From assembly GCF_014655955.1 (NCBI RefSeq), contig NZ_BNBO01000031.1:39256-103255 (forward strand): a stretch of DNA of 64,000 nt, given 5' to 3'. The notes beneath the pieces are model-generated. The model made no database searches, had not been told where the DNA came from, and saw only the letters and a list, made by a program, of their open reading frames with translations. The DNA is from Kitasatospora indigofera. GTDB lineage: Bacteria > Actinomycetota > Actinomycetes > Streptomycetales > Streptomycetaceae. Below are positions 7,801-16,429 of the stretch, piece by piece. Each line of letters starts with the position of its first letter. Within the stretch, counting starts at the first letter, position 1. The translations under genes were made by a program, and so were the position numbers.

Positions 7801-9237
7801 TCAGGGCAGGTCGCGGCGCAGCAGGTCCTGGTAGCTCTCCCGGCGCACCACCGCCCGGTGCCCGCCGTCCCGGCAGAAGACCACCGGGGGCCGCCGGGCC
7901 CCGTTGTAGTTGTTGCTCAGCGCGTACGTGTAGGCGCCGGTGACCGGCACCGCGACCAGGTCGCCGGGGCGCGGGTCGCGCAGCCGGACGCCCGCGCTCA
8001 GCACATCACCGGACTCGCAGTGCCGGCCGACCAGCCGGCACCGCTCGCCGCCGCCCACCCGGGTCGCCACGGTGGCCTCGAAGCGCTGGCCGTACAGCGA
8101 GACCTCCAGGTTGTCGCCCATCCCGCCGTCCACCGCGACGAACGGCTGCCCGCCCGGCTTGACCGTCACCACCCGGTACAGCGACACCCCCGCCTCCGCG
8201 ACCATCGAACGGCCCGGCTCGATCAGGATCCGCGCCCCCGCCGGCAGGACCATGCCCGCCGTCTCCACCAGGGTGTCCAGGTAGTGCTCGACGCTCGGCG
8301 GACGGTCCCGGTAGGTGTAGCGGGCGCCGAGGCCGCCGCCCAGGTCGTACACCGCGAACTCGCCCAGGCCGGCCAGCGCCTCGACGGCCCGCGCGAACGG
8401 CCCGGTCTCCATGACCTGCGAACCGACGTGGGCGTGGACGCCGTCCAGCCGCAGCCGGTCGCTGCCGCGCAGCCGGGCCACCGCCTCCCGCGCCTGCGGG
8501 AGCAGCAGGCCGAACTTGGAGCCCGCCTGGCCGGTCGAGACCGCCGCGTGGGTGTCCGGGCGGATGTCGGGAGTGACCCGGACCAGCACCCCCTGGGTAC
8601 GGCCGGACACCTCGCCGACGATCCGCTCCAGCCGGTCGATGTCGTCGAAGCTGTCCACCACGATCAGGCCCGCCCGAGCCTCGACCGCGAGCCGCAGCTC
8701 CTCCTCGGTCTTGGCGTTGCCGTGCACCACCAGGCCCTCCGGGTCCGCGCCGGCGGCCAGGGCGAGGGTCAGCTCGCCACCGCCGGCGACGTCGAAGCCC
8801 AGGCCCTCCTCGGCCAGCAGCCGGTAGACGGCGGTGCACGGGAAGGCCTTGGAGGCGAAGGCCACCCGGGAGTTGGGCCAGCGGGCGGCGAGCCCGTCGG
8901 CGTACCGGCGGGCCCGGGCGCGGACCGCGTTCTCGTCGACGAGCAGGGCCGGCGTGCCGTAGGCCTCGGCCAGCTCCGTCACCGGGACACCGCCGACCAG
9001 CAGGGTGCCGTCGCCGGCCACGGAGGTGCCGGGCGGGAAGAGCCCGAGCAGGTCGTCCGCGGCCGGATCGCCGCCGACGCCCGTGGCCGTGGCCGTGGCC
9101 GTACCTGAGGCTGTCGCCGTCGCCGCACCCGTCGCCGGGCCGGTCGCCGCCGCCGGGACCCGGGGCCCGGGGGCCGCGCTTCCCGTGCTCCGGGCGGTGG
9201 ACGGCCGGGCCGCGGGCGTGGTGGCGGCGAAGCTCAT
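7801..9237 (-). CDS. lysA: Diaminopimelate decarboxylase
   Basis: PLP-dependent, alanine-racemase-fold decarboxylase that turns meso-diaminopimelate into lysine. The PLP lysine is in VAFASKAFPC; further landmarks are HGNAKTEEEL, HAHVGSQV, a glycine-rich phosphate loop (YDLGGGLG) and the ISCESGD-like segment HCESGDVLS that supplies the active-site cysteine. Length is 478 residues; the start ATG 9237 has a GGGAG Shine-Dalgarno. The first 50 or so residues are an Ala/Thr/Pro-rich low-complexity tail (TATATATG) not found in standard LysA. It is divergent from a PucR-type regulator. Confidence 0.88.
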   Translation of the reverse strand: MSFAATTPAARPSTARSTGSAAPGPRVPAAATGPATGAATATASGTATATATGVGGDPAADDLLGLFPPGTSVAGDGTLLVGGVPVTELAEAYGTPALLVDENAVRARARRYADGLAARWPNSRVAFASKAFPCTAVYRLLAEEGLGFDVAGGGELTLALAAGADPEGLVVHGNAKTEEELRLAVEARAGLIVVDSFDDIDRLERIVGEVSGRTQGVLVRVTPDIRPDTHAAVSTGQAGSKFGLLLPQAREAVARLRGSDRLRLDGVHAHVGSQVMETGPFARAVEALAGLGEFAVYDLGGGLGARYTYRDRPPSVEHYLDTLVETAGMVLPAGARILIEPGRSMVAEAGVSLYRVVTVKPGGQPFVAVDGGMGDNLEVSLYGQRFEATVATRVGGGERCRLVGRHCESGDVLSAGVRLRDPRPGDLVAVPVTGAYTYALSNNYNGARRPPVVFCRDGGHRAVVRRESYQDLLRRDLP

Positions 9238-9359
9238 GGACTCCCTGCCTTTCGGGCTGCTGGGGGTGTGGACGGCCGCGCGCCGGTGAGGGGACGCGTC
9301 CGGAGGGTGTGAGCACCATCCTTCGCGTGCCGGGCCGCCCGGTCTTTGGCGGAACTGCC

Positions 9360-9365
9360 TAAGGT
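9360..9365 (+). promoter_or_regulatory. -10 box of the PucR gene
   Basis: TAAGGT ends six bases before the ATG at 9372, within the 134-bp divergent lysA/pucR gap. The spacing suggests a leaderless transcript, although GAGGA between box and start could act as a weak Shine-Dalgarno. Confidence 0.4.
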
Positions 9366-9371
9366 GAGGAC

Positions 9372-10592
9372 ATGGACCTCGCGAAATCGCCAATCGTCGA
9401 CGGCACCAGCGAGGAGCTCTTCGCCCTCGCCAACGCCGTCGCGGCCGTGGTCGGCGGCTCGGTGGCGGTCGAGGACCTCGACCGGCGGGTCCTCGCCTAC
9501 TCCGCCCTGCCCGGCCAGCCGATGGACGACCTGCGCCGGCGCGGCATCCTGGAGCGCCAGGTGCCGGACGACGAGCCCGAGCAGCGCGGGCAGTACCGCG
9601 AGGTGCTGGCCGCACCCGGGGTCGTCCAGGTGCCGACCCTCGGCGCGGACGAGATGCCCCGCTCGGCGGTGGCCATCCGCGCCGGGGACCTGCCGCTCGG
9701 CACCATCTGGGCGATCGAGGGACCGGCCGCCACCGACCCGGCCGGGCGGCTCGTCCCGGCCGCCGAACGCGCCCTGCTGGACGGCGCCCGGCTGGCCGCC
9801 CTGCACATGCTGCGCCGCCGCAGCTCCGCCGAACTCGACCTGCACGCCAGGGAGGACGCGCTGCGCGACGCCCTGAACGGCAGCGGGCCGGCCGCCGAGG
9901 CCCGCTACCGGCTCGGACTGCCCGACCGGGCCCGGCTCACCCTGCTCGGCCTGGCGCCGCGACGGACGCCCGGGGGCGAGGCACCGCCGCTGGTCCGGCT
10001 GGCGGCAGCGGCGGCCCGGCACTGGGCCGCGGTGCACACCGACGCCGCCGTCACCACGGCCGGCCGGACCGTCTACGTGCTGCTGGCGGAGCTCGACCCG
10101 GCCGCCGTGCGCCGGCTCGCGGAGCAGGCCGTGGCGACCCTCGGCCGGACCTTCGGCACCCCGCTGCGGGCCGCCTTCAGCCGCGGCGCCGACGACCTGG
10201 GCGAACTCCCCGTCCTGCGCTCGGAGGTGGACGACATCCTGCGGGTCACCACGGCCGGCCCGGACTCCCCCGAGGTGGCCGACCTGTCCGACGCCCACGC
10301 CGGCGTGCTGCTCGCGCACCTCGCGGACGAACTCGCCCGGCTGCCCCGGCTGCGGCACCCCGGCATCGAGGCGATGGTCGCGCACGACCGGGCTCAGCAG
10401 ACCGCCTACGCCGCCTCGGTCACCGCCTGGCTGGACGCGGTCGGCAACGTCGCGCAGGCGTCCGAGCGCCTGGCGGTGCACCCCAACACCCTCAAGTACC
10501 GGCTGCGCCGGGCCCGGGAGCTGTTCGGCCTGGACCTGGACGACCCGGATGTCCGGCTGTCCTGCTGGCTGCAGCTCCGGCTCTCCGCCTGA
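9372..10592 (+). CDS. PucR family transcriptional regulator
   Basis: 406-residue regulator. The N-terminal part (1-150) resembles a GAF-like sensor region (VVGGSVAVEDLDRRVLAYS, LPLGTIWAIEG). The C-terminal 60 residues hold the PucR helix-turn-helix: TAYAASVTAWLDAVGNVAQASERL then VHPNTLKYRLRRARELFGLDLDDP. It is transcribed divergently from lysA with a short shared promoter region, so it may control lysA or itself. PucR-family proteins elsewhere control purine, proline or amino-acid catabolism; the effector here is unknown. Confidence 0.85.
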   Translation: MDLAKSPIVDGTSEELFALANAVAAVVGGSVAVEDLDRRVLAYSALPGQPMDDLRRRGILERQVPDDEPEQRGQYREVLAAPGVVQVPTLGADEMPRSAVAIRAGDLPLGTIWAIEGPAATDPAGRLVPAAERALLDGARLAALHMLRRRSSAELDLHAREDALRDALNGSGPAAEARYRLGLPDRARLTLLGLAPRRTPGGEAPPLVRLAAAAARHWAAVHTDAAVTTAGRTVYVLLAELDPAAVRRLAEQAVATLGRTFGTPLRAAFSRGADDLGELPVLRSEVDDILRVTTAGPDSPEVADLSDAHAGVLLAHLADELARLPRLRHPGIEAMVAHDRAQQTAYAASVTAWLDAVGNVAQASERLAVHPNTLKYRLRRARELFGLDLDDPDVRLSCWLQLRLSA

Positions 10593-10655
10593 CCGGGCGG
10601 CGTGCCGGCACCGGCCACGCACGTCCGGGGCCCGGCCCGGCTCCGGGCACGGAAG

Positions 10656-10704
10656 AACGGCGGCCGGGCCGGTGCATCTCCCCCGCACCGGTCCGGCCGC
10701 CGTT
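10656..10704. terminator. 20-bp hairpin terminator after the PucR gene
   Basis: Arms AACGGCGGCCGGGCCGGTGC and GCACCGGTCCGGCCGCCGTT pair along 20 bp with one G.T pair, with a 9-nt loop. A very stable terminator 60 bp after the pucR stop. Confidence 0.8.
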
Positions 10705-10711
10705 CGCTGCT

Positions 10712-10887
10712 GCGGACTTCCCCCGCGACACCCGCTCCCCCGAGCGGCCGCCGCGGACCCGCAGCCTTTCCGATCCCGTCCCCCGACGGGAGTCCTGCAC
10801 CGCGGGCCTCCCCCGCGACACCCGCTCCCCCGAGCGGCCGCCGCGATCCCGCAGCCTTTCCGGTCCCGTCCCCCGACGGGAGTCCTG
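10712..10887. repeat. 90-bp-period direct repeat, two copies, each with two C-loop hairpins
   Basis: Copies at 10712-10797 and 10802-10887 differ at 5 of 86 positions. Each contains two small hairpins with a CCCC loop: CCGCTC/GAGCGG (10732-10747 and 10822-10837) and TCCCGTC/GACGGGA (10774-10791 and 10864-10881). The second copy ends 13 bp from the sigQ stop. The unit may serve as a doubled terminator for sigQ, or be a small mobile or amplified element. Confidence 0.85.
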
Positions 10888-10899
10888 TGGTGGTGCCCG

Positions 10900-11880
10900 T
10901 TACGCCACCAGCTCGCCGAAGGCGTGCGCGGTGTCGCCGGTGCGGTTGAGCTGCTCGTCCTCGCGCAGCCGGCGCAGGGCGCGCCAGATGCTGCTCTTGA
11001 CGGTGCCCACGCTGATGCCGAGCACGTCGGCGATCTCCGGGTCGGTCTTGCCCTCGTAGTAGCGGAGCACCAGCATGGTGCGCTGGTTCTCGGGCAGCTT
11101 GGCCAGCGCCTGCCAGAGCACGGCGCGCAGCTCGGTGCCGCCCATCGCGTCGGTGTCGCCGACCGTCTCCGGCAGCTCCTCGGTCGGGTACTCGTTGACC
11201 TTGCGACGCCGCCAGGCGGAGATGTGCAGGTTGGTCATGGTGCGGCGGAGGTATCCCCCGACCGCGGCCTTGTCGGTGATCCGGCCCCAGGCGCGGTAGG
11301 TGCTGAAGAGCGCGCTCTGCAGCAGGTCCTCGGCCTCGTAGCGGTCACCGGTCAGGTGGTAGGCGGTGGCGTACAGGGAGGCGCGGCGCTCGCGCACGTA
11401 CGCGGTGAACTCCGTGATGTGGTCCTCCGCGGCGGCCGAGGGCTCCCCCTGCGCGCCTCCCTGCACTCCCCCGCCGGTGCGTCCCGCCGCGGGAGACAGC
11501 CGCAGCAGCGTCGCACCTGCGGCCTCGCGGGCGTCCGGCTCCCCCGAGCCGAGCGCCGCCAGGCCGTTCCCCGCACCCCCCGGGGTGTCCTTGCCCTCGA
11601 CGCGGACGGGGAGGATGCCCCGCAGCGTGAGGGTGTTGGCGGAGTCGGCCGCGTTCCCCCGTCGGCCGATCCCGTACAGCTCCCCCGCCCTGCCGACGCC
11701 ACCCACCCGGCGTCCGACAGGGTTTCCACCGGTGCTGTGGGCGCACCCCCGTACGACGACGGCACCGGAAGTCTCGTCGGTCCTGACCTCGTACCGCGTC
11801 CGGTGGGCCGGCTGGACGCCGGCTGACGAACGCGCGTTCCGCACAGCCGGGTTGCTCCGGGTCTGAAGCGATGCGTTCAT
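10900..11880 (-). CDS. sigQ: ECF RNA polymerase sigma factor SigQ
   Basis: SigE-type ECF sigma factor. Region 2 begins near residue 155 (FTAYVRERRASLYATAYHLTGDR then YEAEDLLQSALF); region 4 is near 270-310 (LPENQRTMLVLRYYEG, TDPEIADVLGISVGTVKSS). The start ATG 11880 is preceded by AAGGGGG. At 326 residues it is long: about 100 residues of Gly/Ala-rich sequence between residues 50 and 150 separate a conserved-looking N-terminus from the sigma domain. It is divergent from afsQ1, the arrangement known for the AfsQ locus, where SigQ is under AfsQ1 control. Confidence 0.88.
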   Translation of the reverse strand: MNASLQTRSNPAVRNARSSAGVQPAHRTRYEVRTDETSGAVVVRGCAHSTGGNPVGRRVGGVGRAGELYGIGRRGNAADSANTLTLRGILPVRVEGKDTPGGAGNGLAALGSGEPDAREAAGATLLRLSPAAGRTGGGVQGGAQGEPSAAAEDHITEFTAYVRERRASLYATAYHLTGDRYEAEDLLQSALFSTYRAWGRITDKAAVGGYLRRTMTNLHISAWRRRKVNEYPTEELPETVGDTDAMGGTELRAVLWQALAKLPENQRTMLVLRYYEGKTDPEIADVLGISVGTVKSSIWRALRRLREDEQLNRTGDTAHAFGELVA

Positions 11881-12006
11881 CGTGCGCCCCCTTGGTCGGT
11901 ACGAGCGGTTTCCTTGCGCCGCCTCCGCGACCGGCCTGTTGGCCTGCTGCGTTGCGGCGACATGGAAAATCTTGCCCGCCGGTTGTGATGGCGCTGTCCG
12001 CCGACT

Positions 12007-12022
12007 GTCACAGGGCTGTCAC
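12007..12022. promoter_or_regulatory. AfsQ1 binding site
   Basis: GTCAC-N6-GTCAC in the 308-bp divergent region between sigQ and afsQ1. It matches exactly the GTnAC-n6-GTnAC box known for the response regulator AfsQ1 and lies where AfsQ1 controls sigQ and its own operon. The remainder of 11881-12188 shows no further clear element. Confidence 0.78.
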
Positions 12023-12188
12023 AGCGGCCGGGGCCGTCACCCGCCCCCCACCGCTCGCACCCGAGGACGCCTGAACACCTCCTTCCGGTTGCGGCTCCCG
12101 GCGCCCGGTCACCGCCGTCGCCCGCGCGGCTGTCCGCGATGCCGGTAGCGGGGGTGATTCGGCGGGCCGGGTGGGCCAGAATGAGGCC

Positions 12189-12866
12189 GTGCCATTCCTC
12201 CTTCTGATCGAGGACGACGACGCCATCCGGACCGGCCTCGAACTCGCTCTCACCCGCCAGGGCCACCGCGTGGCCGCCGCCGCCTCGGGCGAGGACGGAC
12301 TGAAGCTCTTCAAGGAGCAGCGTCCGGACCTGATCGTCCTGGACGTCATGCTGCCCGGAATCGACGGCTTCGAGGTGTGCCGCCGGATCCGGCGCACCGA
12401 CCAGCTGCCGATCATCCTGCTGACCGCGCGCTCGGACGACATCGACGTCGTGGTCGGCCTGGAGTCCGGGGCGGACGACTACGTCGTCAAACCGGTCCAG
12501 CCACGGGTGCTGGACGCCCGGATCCGCGCCGTCCTGCGACGCGGCGAACGGGAGAGCTCCGACTCCTCCGCGTACGGCTCGGTGGTGATCGACCGCTCCG
12601 CGATGACCGTCACCAAGGACGGCGAGGACCTCCAGCTGACGCCCACCGAACTGCGGCTGCTGCTGGAGCTCAGCCGGCGGCCGGGCCAGGCGCTGTCCCG
12701 GCAGCAACTGCTGCGGCTGGTCTGGGAGCACGACTACCTGGGCGACTCCCGCCTGGTGGACGCCTGCGTCCAGCGGCTGCGGGCCAAGGTGGAGGACGTG
12801 CCCTCGGCCCCGACGCTGATCCGGACGGTGCGCGGCGTGGGCTACCGGCTCGACCCGCCGGCCTGA
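12189..12866 (+). CDS. afsQ1: Response regulator AfsQ1 (OmpR family)
   Basis: 225 residues: receiver domain 1-115 with acidic pocket IEDDD, phosphoacceptor D52 in LIVLDVMLPG, T in ILLTAR and K in VVKPV; then an OmpR-type winged helix (TPTELRLLLELSRRPGQALS, VDACVQRLRAKVE, IRTVRGVGYRL). GTG 12189 is chosen because homologues begin directly with the LLLIEDD strand. In S. coelicolor AfsQ1/Q2 responds to nitrogen and glutamate conditions and affects antibiotic production. It is followed after 150 bp by its kinase gene. Confidence 0.93.
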   Translation: MPFLLLIEDDDAIRTGLELALTRQGHRVAAAASGEDGLKLFKEQRPDLIVLDVMLPGIDGFEVCRRIRRTDQLPIILLTARSDDIDVVVGLESGADDYVVKPVQPRVLDARIRAVLRRGERESSDSSAYGSVVIDRSAMTVTKDGEDLQLTPTELRLLLELSRRPGQALSRQQLLRLVWEHDYLGDSRLVDACVQRLRAKVEDVPSAPTLIRTVRGVGYRLDPPA

Positions 12867-13016
12867 CCGGACGGCCCGACCGGGCCCGCCCCGGGCGGCG
12901 GTCCGGCCACCGGCCCGCGTACGGTGCTTCATCCGGACGCCCGTCCGGGCGTCCACCCGGGATTCCTCCCGGCGTTCATCCCGACATCCATCCCGACGAC
13001 TACGCGACAGGTTCAA

Positions 13017-14519
13017 GTGACTGACCTTCAGGGGCCCCGGCGGTTCGGACCGGTGCGGTGGCGCAGGCTGCGCTCGCTGCGGGTACGGCTGATCGCGGTG
13101 TTCGCCGTGGTCGCGCTGACCACCGCCGTGTCGGCCTCCGGGATCGCGTACTGGCTGAACCGGGACGCGGTGCTCAAGCGCGCCCAGGACACCGCCCTCA
13201 ACGACTTCCGGGTGTCGCTGACCCGCAACGTCTCGGAACTCCCGCTGGGCGCGACCTGCGAGGAACTCACCGCGCTCGCCGCCCAGGTGGCCAGCTCCGG
13301 GCTCAGCTACGACGTCCTGGTCGTCGACGACGCCCACCCGGAGTGCACCGCCTCCTCGGACCCGTCGCTCTACACCCTGGCCCAGGTCCCCGTCCCCCTG
13401 CGGACCACCGTCAACAAGCCGCGCGAGCTGACGGCGAGCAACTCCGACGCGTACCACCTGTACTGGCAGCGGCAGAACCTGTCCGGCCGGCCCTTCCTGA
13501 TCGGCGGGACCAAGGTCGTGCCGACCGGTCCGACCGCCTACATGTTCAAGTCGCTGGAGAACGAGCGGGCCGACCTCAACACCCTCGGCTGGTCACTGGC
13601 GATCGCCACCCTGCTCGCCCTGATCGGCTCGGCCCTGCTGGCGCAGGCCGCCTCGGCCACCGTGCTGCGGCCGGTGAAGCGGCTCGGCGAGGCCGCCCGG
13701 CAACTCGGCGAGGGCCGGCTCGACACCCGGCTGGAGGTCGAGGGCGCGGACGAACTCGCCGATCTGGCACGGACGTTCAACCGCACTGCCGAGTCGCTGC
13801 ACGAGCAGGTCGAGGAGCTGAGCGCGCGCGAGGCGCAGAGCCGGCGCTTCGTCGCCGACATGTCGCACGAGCTGCGTACGCCGCTGACCGCGATGACGGC
13901 GGTGACGGACATCCTGGAGGACGAGGCCGAGTCGCTGGACCCGATGATCGAGCCGGCCGTCCGGCTGGTGGTGAGCGAGACCCGGCGGCTCTCCGACCTG
14001 GTCGAGAACCTGATGGAGGTGACCCGCTTCGACGCCGGCACCGCCAAGCTGGTCGCCGACGAGGTGGACATCGCCGACCTGATCATGTCCTGCATCGACG
14101 GCCGGGCCTGGTACGACGCGGTGGAGCTGGACGCGCCGCGCGGCGTCCGGGCGGTGGTCGACCCGCGCCGGCTGGACGTGGTGTTCGCCAACCTGATCGG
14201 CAACGCGCTCAAGCACGGCGGGTCGCCGGTGCGGGTGAAGGTCCGCGAGCGCGGGGAGAACGTGGTCGTCGCGGTCTCCGACAGCGGCCCCGGCATCCCC
14301 GAGGACGTGCTGCCGCACGTCTTCGACCGCTTCTACAAGGCGGACAAGGGCCGGGCCCGCTCCGAGGGCAGCGGTCTCGGACTGTCGATCGCGATGGCCA
14401 ACGCCCAGATACACGGCGGCACCATCGAGGCCGCGAACGGCGAGCAGGGAGCGGTCTTCACCCTGACCCTGCCGCTCACCCAGCCCCGGCCCGCAGACCA
14501 GGACGAGGACATCCGATGA
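13017..14519 (+). CDS. afsQ2: Sensor histidine kinase AfsQ2
   Basis: 500-residue membrane kinase. TM1 is near residues 20-45 (LRVRLIAVFAVVALTT), an extracytoplasmic sensor region of about 130 residues follows, TM2 is LNTLGWSLAIATLLALIG, then a HAMP domain. The H-box is MSHELRTPL with H284; the ATPase has NLIGNALKHG, DSGPGIP and GSGLGLSI. GTG 13017 is chosen as the first start before the basic membrane-entry segment; the open frame upstream is Pro/Ile/Thr-rich and looks non-coding. It phosphorylates AfsQ1. Its stop overlaps the next gene by 4 bp. Confidence 0.92.
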   Translation: MTDLQGPRRFGPVRWRRLRSLRVRLIAVFAVVALTTAVSASGIAYWLNRDAVLKRAQDTALNDFRVSLTRNVSELPLGATCEELTALAAQVASSGLSYDVLVVDDAHPECTASSDPSLYTLAQVPVPLRTTVNKPRELTASNSDAYHLYWQRQNLSGRPFLIGGTKVVPTGPTAYMFKSLENERADLNTLGWSLAIATLLALIGSALLAQAASATVLRPVKRLGEAARQLGEGRLDTRLEVEGADELADLARTFNRTAESLHEQVEELSAREAQSRRFVADMSHELRTPLTAMTAVTDILEDEAESLDPMIEPAVRLVVSETRRLSDLVENLMEVTRFDAGTAKLVADEVDIADLIMSCIDGRAWYDAVELDAPRGVRAVVDPRRLDVVFANLIGNALKHGGSPVRVKVRERGENVVVAVSDSGPGIPEDVLPHVFDRFYKADKGRARSEGSGLGLSIAMANAQIHGGTIEAANGEQGAVFTLTLPLTQPRPADQDEDIR

Positions 14520-14938
14520 ACGCCCGCCCCGACGAGCGACAGCCCCCGCGACGCCGCGCGGACACCTCCCGCCGGGGGCCGGCCGGCGTCGTGGTGACGG
14601 CCGCCCTGCTGGTGGCCCTGGCCAGCGGCTGCGGGATCCGCCCGACCGCCGTCCCGGTGGACGCCGGCGGGCCCGCCAGCCGGACGGCCTGCCCGAGCCC
14701 GGTGCAGGTGCCCACCGCGGCGGCCACCCCCTCCGCCGCCCCGAGCGTGCAGCGGGCGCCCGCTGCCGTGACACCGTCGGCCAGGGCGGCCGGCACCGGC
14801 AGGTCCGCCGCGGCCTCCCCCGCCGCGAGCCCATCCGGGCCGGCGACGCCCTCGCCCGCCGCCGTCCCGACGGACAGCCTGTTCAGCGCCCTGCCCTCGC
14901 CCTCGGCCGGCGGGTCCGGCCGGCCCGGCTGCCCCTGA
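14516..14938 (+). CDS. Lipoprotein of the AfsQ operon
   Basis: 140-residue predicted lipoprotein. After a basic N-terminus comes a hydrophobic stretch and lipobox LASGC near residue 35. The mature part is almost wholly Pro/Ala/Ser, apparently disordered and wall-spanning. ATG overlaps the afsQ2 stop (ATGA), so it is co-translated with the kinase. A lipoprotein at this position is a feature of the afsQ locus and may help signal reception by AfsQ2; that role is inferred. Confidence 0.78.
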   Translation: MNARPDERQPPRRRADTSRRGPAGVVVTAALLVALASGCGIRPTAVPVDAGGPASRTACPSPVQVPTAAATPSAAPSVQRAPAAVTPSARAAGTGRSAAASPAASPSGPATPSPAAVPTDSLFSALPSPSAGGSGRPGCP

Positions 14939-15123
14939 CGGGCCGGGCGCCCCGGCGCCCCGGGCCCGCATCGCCCGCGTAGCGCGCATCGCCCGTCGAG
15001 TCCGCGTAGCCCCGTCGGCGGCCCGGAAGGTCCCCGCGACCGGTGGGAACCGAGGCGCCCCGGGCCCGCGTCCTCCCCGGTGTGCAGCGAGATGGCACCA
15101 GCACACGCGCCGAGCGTGTCGGA

Positions 15124-15780
15124 GTGCGGACCGAGAACGAGCCGACCCGGCAGTGGTCGGCCTCGCCGTCCGCCGCCGAAGTCCCCCGCCCGCTCCGCGC
15201 GGCCGGCCTGACGGCGCTGGTGCTGCATCTGCTGGTGGTCGGCTGGATCGTGCTGCGGCCGCTGCCGGTGGCCTGGGTGTACGACGCCAATCTGACCCCG
15301 TTCGGGTCGGTCCGGCGGGCGCTGTCCCTGGGCGAGGCCGCCGGACTCTGGCAGGTGGCCTGCGAACTGCTGCTGCTGGCGCCCCTCGGGGTGCTGCTGC
15401 CGCTCGTCCGGGGCCGGCTGCGGGCGGCCTGGCTGCCGTCCTTCCTCCGGGTGGCCGGGGTGTCGGCGCTGCTGGCCACCGGCCTGGAGATCGTCGGCTC
15501 CTGGGTGCCCGGCCACGTGCTGAACGTCGACCACATCCTGCTCGGCGTGGCCGGCGTCTCGCTGACCCACCTCGCGGTCGTGCCGGCCGCCCGGGCCGTG
15601 CTCCGGGCCCGGCCCGCGCGGGAGCACCGGACGGCACCGGCGCCCGCCCCGGCCCCGCTGCCGGGCGAGCCTCAGGCACCGGTGCCCGTCAAGGCGCCGG
15701 CCCCGGTGCCGGTCCCGCTGCCGGCCGCCGCCAAGCTGAGCGCCGCCGCCTACGGGCGCCCCGCACCGCGCACGCGCTGA
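15124..15780 (+). CDS. VanZ-like family membrane protein
   Basis: About 218 residues. Four hydrophobic segments follow a short N-terminus (LRAAGLTALVLHLLVVGWIVLR; VACELLLLAPLGVLLPLV; VAGVSALLATGLEIVGSW; HILLGVAGVSLTHLAV). The arrangement ANLTPFGSV, N-x-LLLAPLG and E-x-x-x-x-W-x-x-x-x-x-x-x-x-D-x-x-L-G matches VanZ-like proteins, some of which raise teicoplanin resistance. A 70-residue Pro/Ala tail ends the protein. The start is uncertain: GTG 15124 is preferred, with ATG-less frame open back to 15043. No clear Shine-Dalgarno. 15781-16072 downstream holds nothing I can assign. Confidence 0.75.
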   Translation: MRTENEPTRQWSASPSAAEVPRPLRAAGLTALVLHLLVVGWIVLRPLPVAWVYDANLTPFGSVRRALSLGEAAGLWQVACELLLLAPLGVLLPLVRGRLRAAWLPSFLRVAGVSALLATGLEIVGSWVPGHVLNVDHILLGVAGVSLTHLAVVPAARAVLRARPAREHRTAPAPAPAPLPGEPQAPVPVKAPAPVPVPLPAAAKLSAAAYGRPAPRTR

Positions 15781-16072
15781 ACCGCCGCGCCCGGAGCGCG
15801 CCCCCTGCTGACGCACCGCGGTCGCGGTCCTCGCCGCCCTGCTCCGGAGGCCGGCCGCCCGCACCCCGCCGCTCCCCCGCCGTGGGCCGGCGCGCGTCCG
15901 CTCCTCCGGGGAGACCCTGAGCCGGACCCCGAGAACCGGCCGCGCGGGCCCCGGTGGGATGCCAGGGGCCGGGTCGCCTTCGGGGCTGACGCCCGCAGGA
16001 GCCGCCCTGCGGAGGATGGAGACACGCCCACCGGAGAGACCGGCACCGGGCCGAACCCCTTCGGAGACTGTC

Positions 16073-16255
16073 ATGAGCCGCCTCGCCCGCCCCCGTCACC
16101 ACCGAGTCATCGCCGGCGTCTGCGCCGGGATCGCCGAGCGCTTCGGCCTGACCCCGTGGACCGTCCGGATCATCTTCGTGCTCTCCTGCCTGCTGCCCGG
16201 CCCGCAGTTCCTGGTCTACCTGGCGCTCTGGCTGCTGCTGCCCCAGGAACCCTGA
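16073..16255 (+). CDS. PspC domain protein, 60 aa
   Basis: Minimal PspC protein: RPRHHRVIAGVCAGIAERFGL then a single membrane helix (VRIIFVLSCLLPGPQFLVYLALWLLLP). The start ATG 16073 has GGAG seven bases upstream. PspC domains in phage-shock and actinobacterial signalling proteins bind membranes or partner regulators; a stand-alone 60-residue form is common in streptomycetes. Followed by a strong terminator. Confidence 0.85.
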   Translation: MSRLARPRHHRVIAGVCAGIAERFGLTPWTVRIIFVLSCLLPGPQFLVYLALWLLLPQEP

Positions 16256-16311
16256 GCCCGGGGCGCCGCGCGCGCCCGGCGACCGGAGGACGGCACCGCG
16301 TCAGCACGCGG

Positions 16312-16354
16312 ACAGGCCCGCGGGCCCCGGGAGTTCCGGGGCCCGCGGGCCTGT
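16312..16354. terminator. 19-bp hairpin terminator between converging genes
   Basis: Arms ACAGGCCCGCGGGCCCCGG and CCGGGGCCCGCGGGCCTGT are perfectly complementary with a 5-nt loop GAGTT. It lies between the PspC gene and the convergent secreted-protein gene and can stop both. Confidence 0.85.
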
Positions 16355-16429
16355 GCCTGTACCTGTGGCTTTACCTGTGCGCGGCAGCGGTCGCGCGGAC
16401 CCGGCCGCACGACGGGTGGTGGGGCCGGG

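Noticed and set aside
12924..13016. Longer AfsQ2 starting at 12924
   Set aside because: The added residues are Pro/Ile/Thr-rich, lack a ribosome site and precede the expected basic membrane-entry segment.
12981..13016. Short repeated ATCCCGACATCC-like words before afsQ2 as an operator
   Set aside because: They are imperfect direct words in C-rich DNA without symmetry or a known binding rule.
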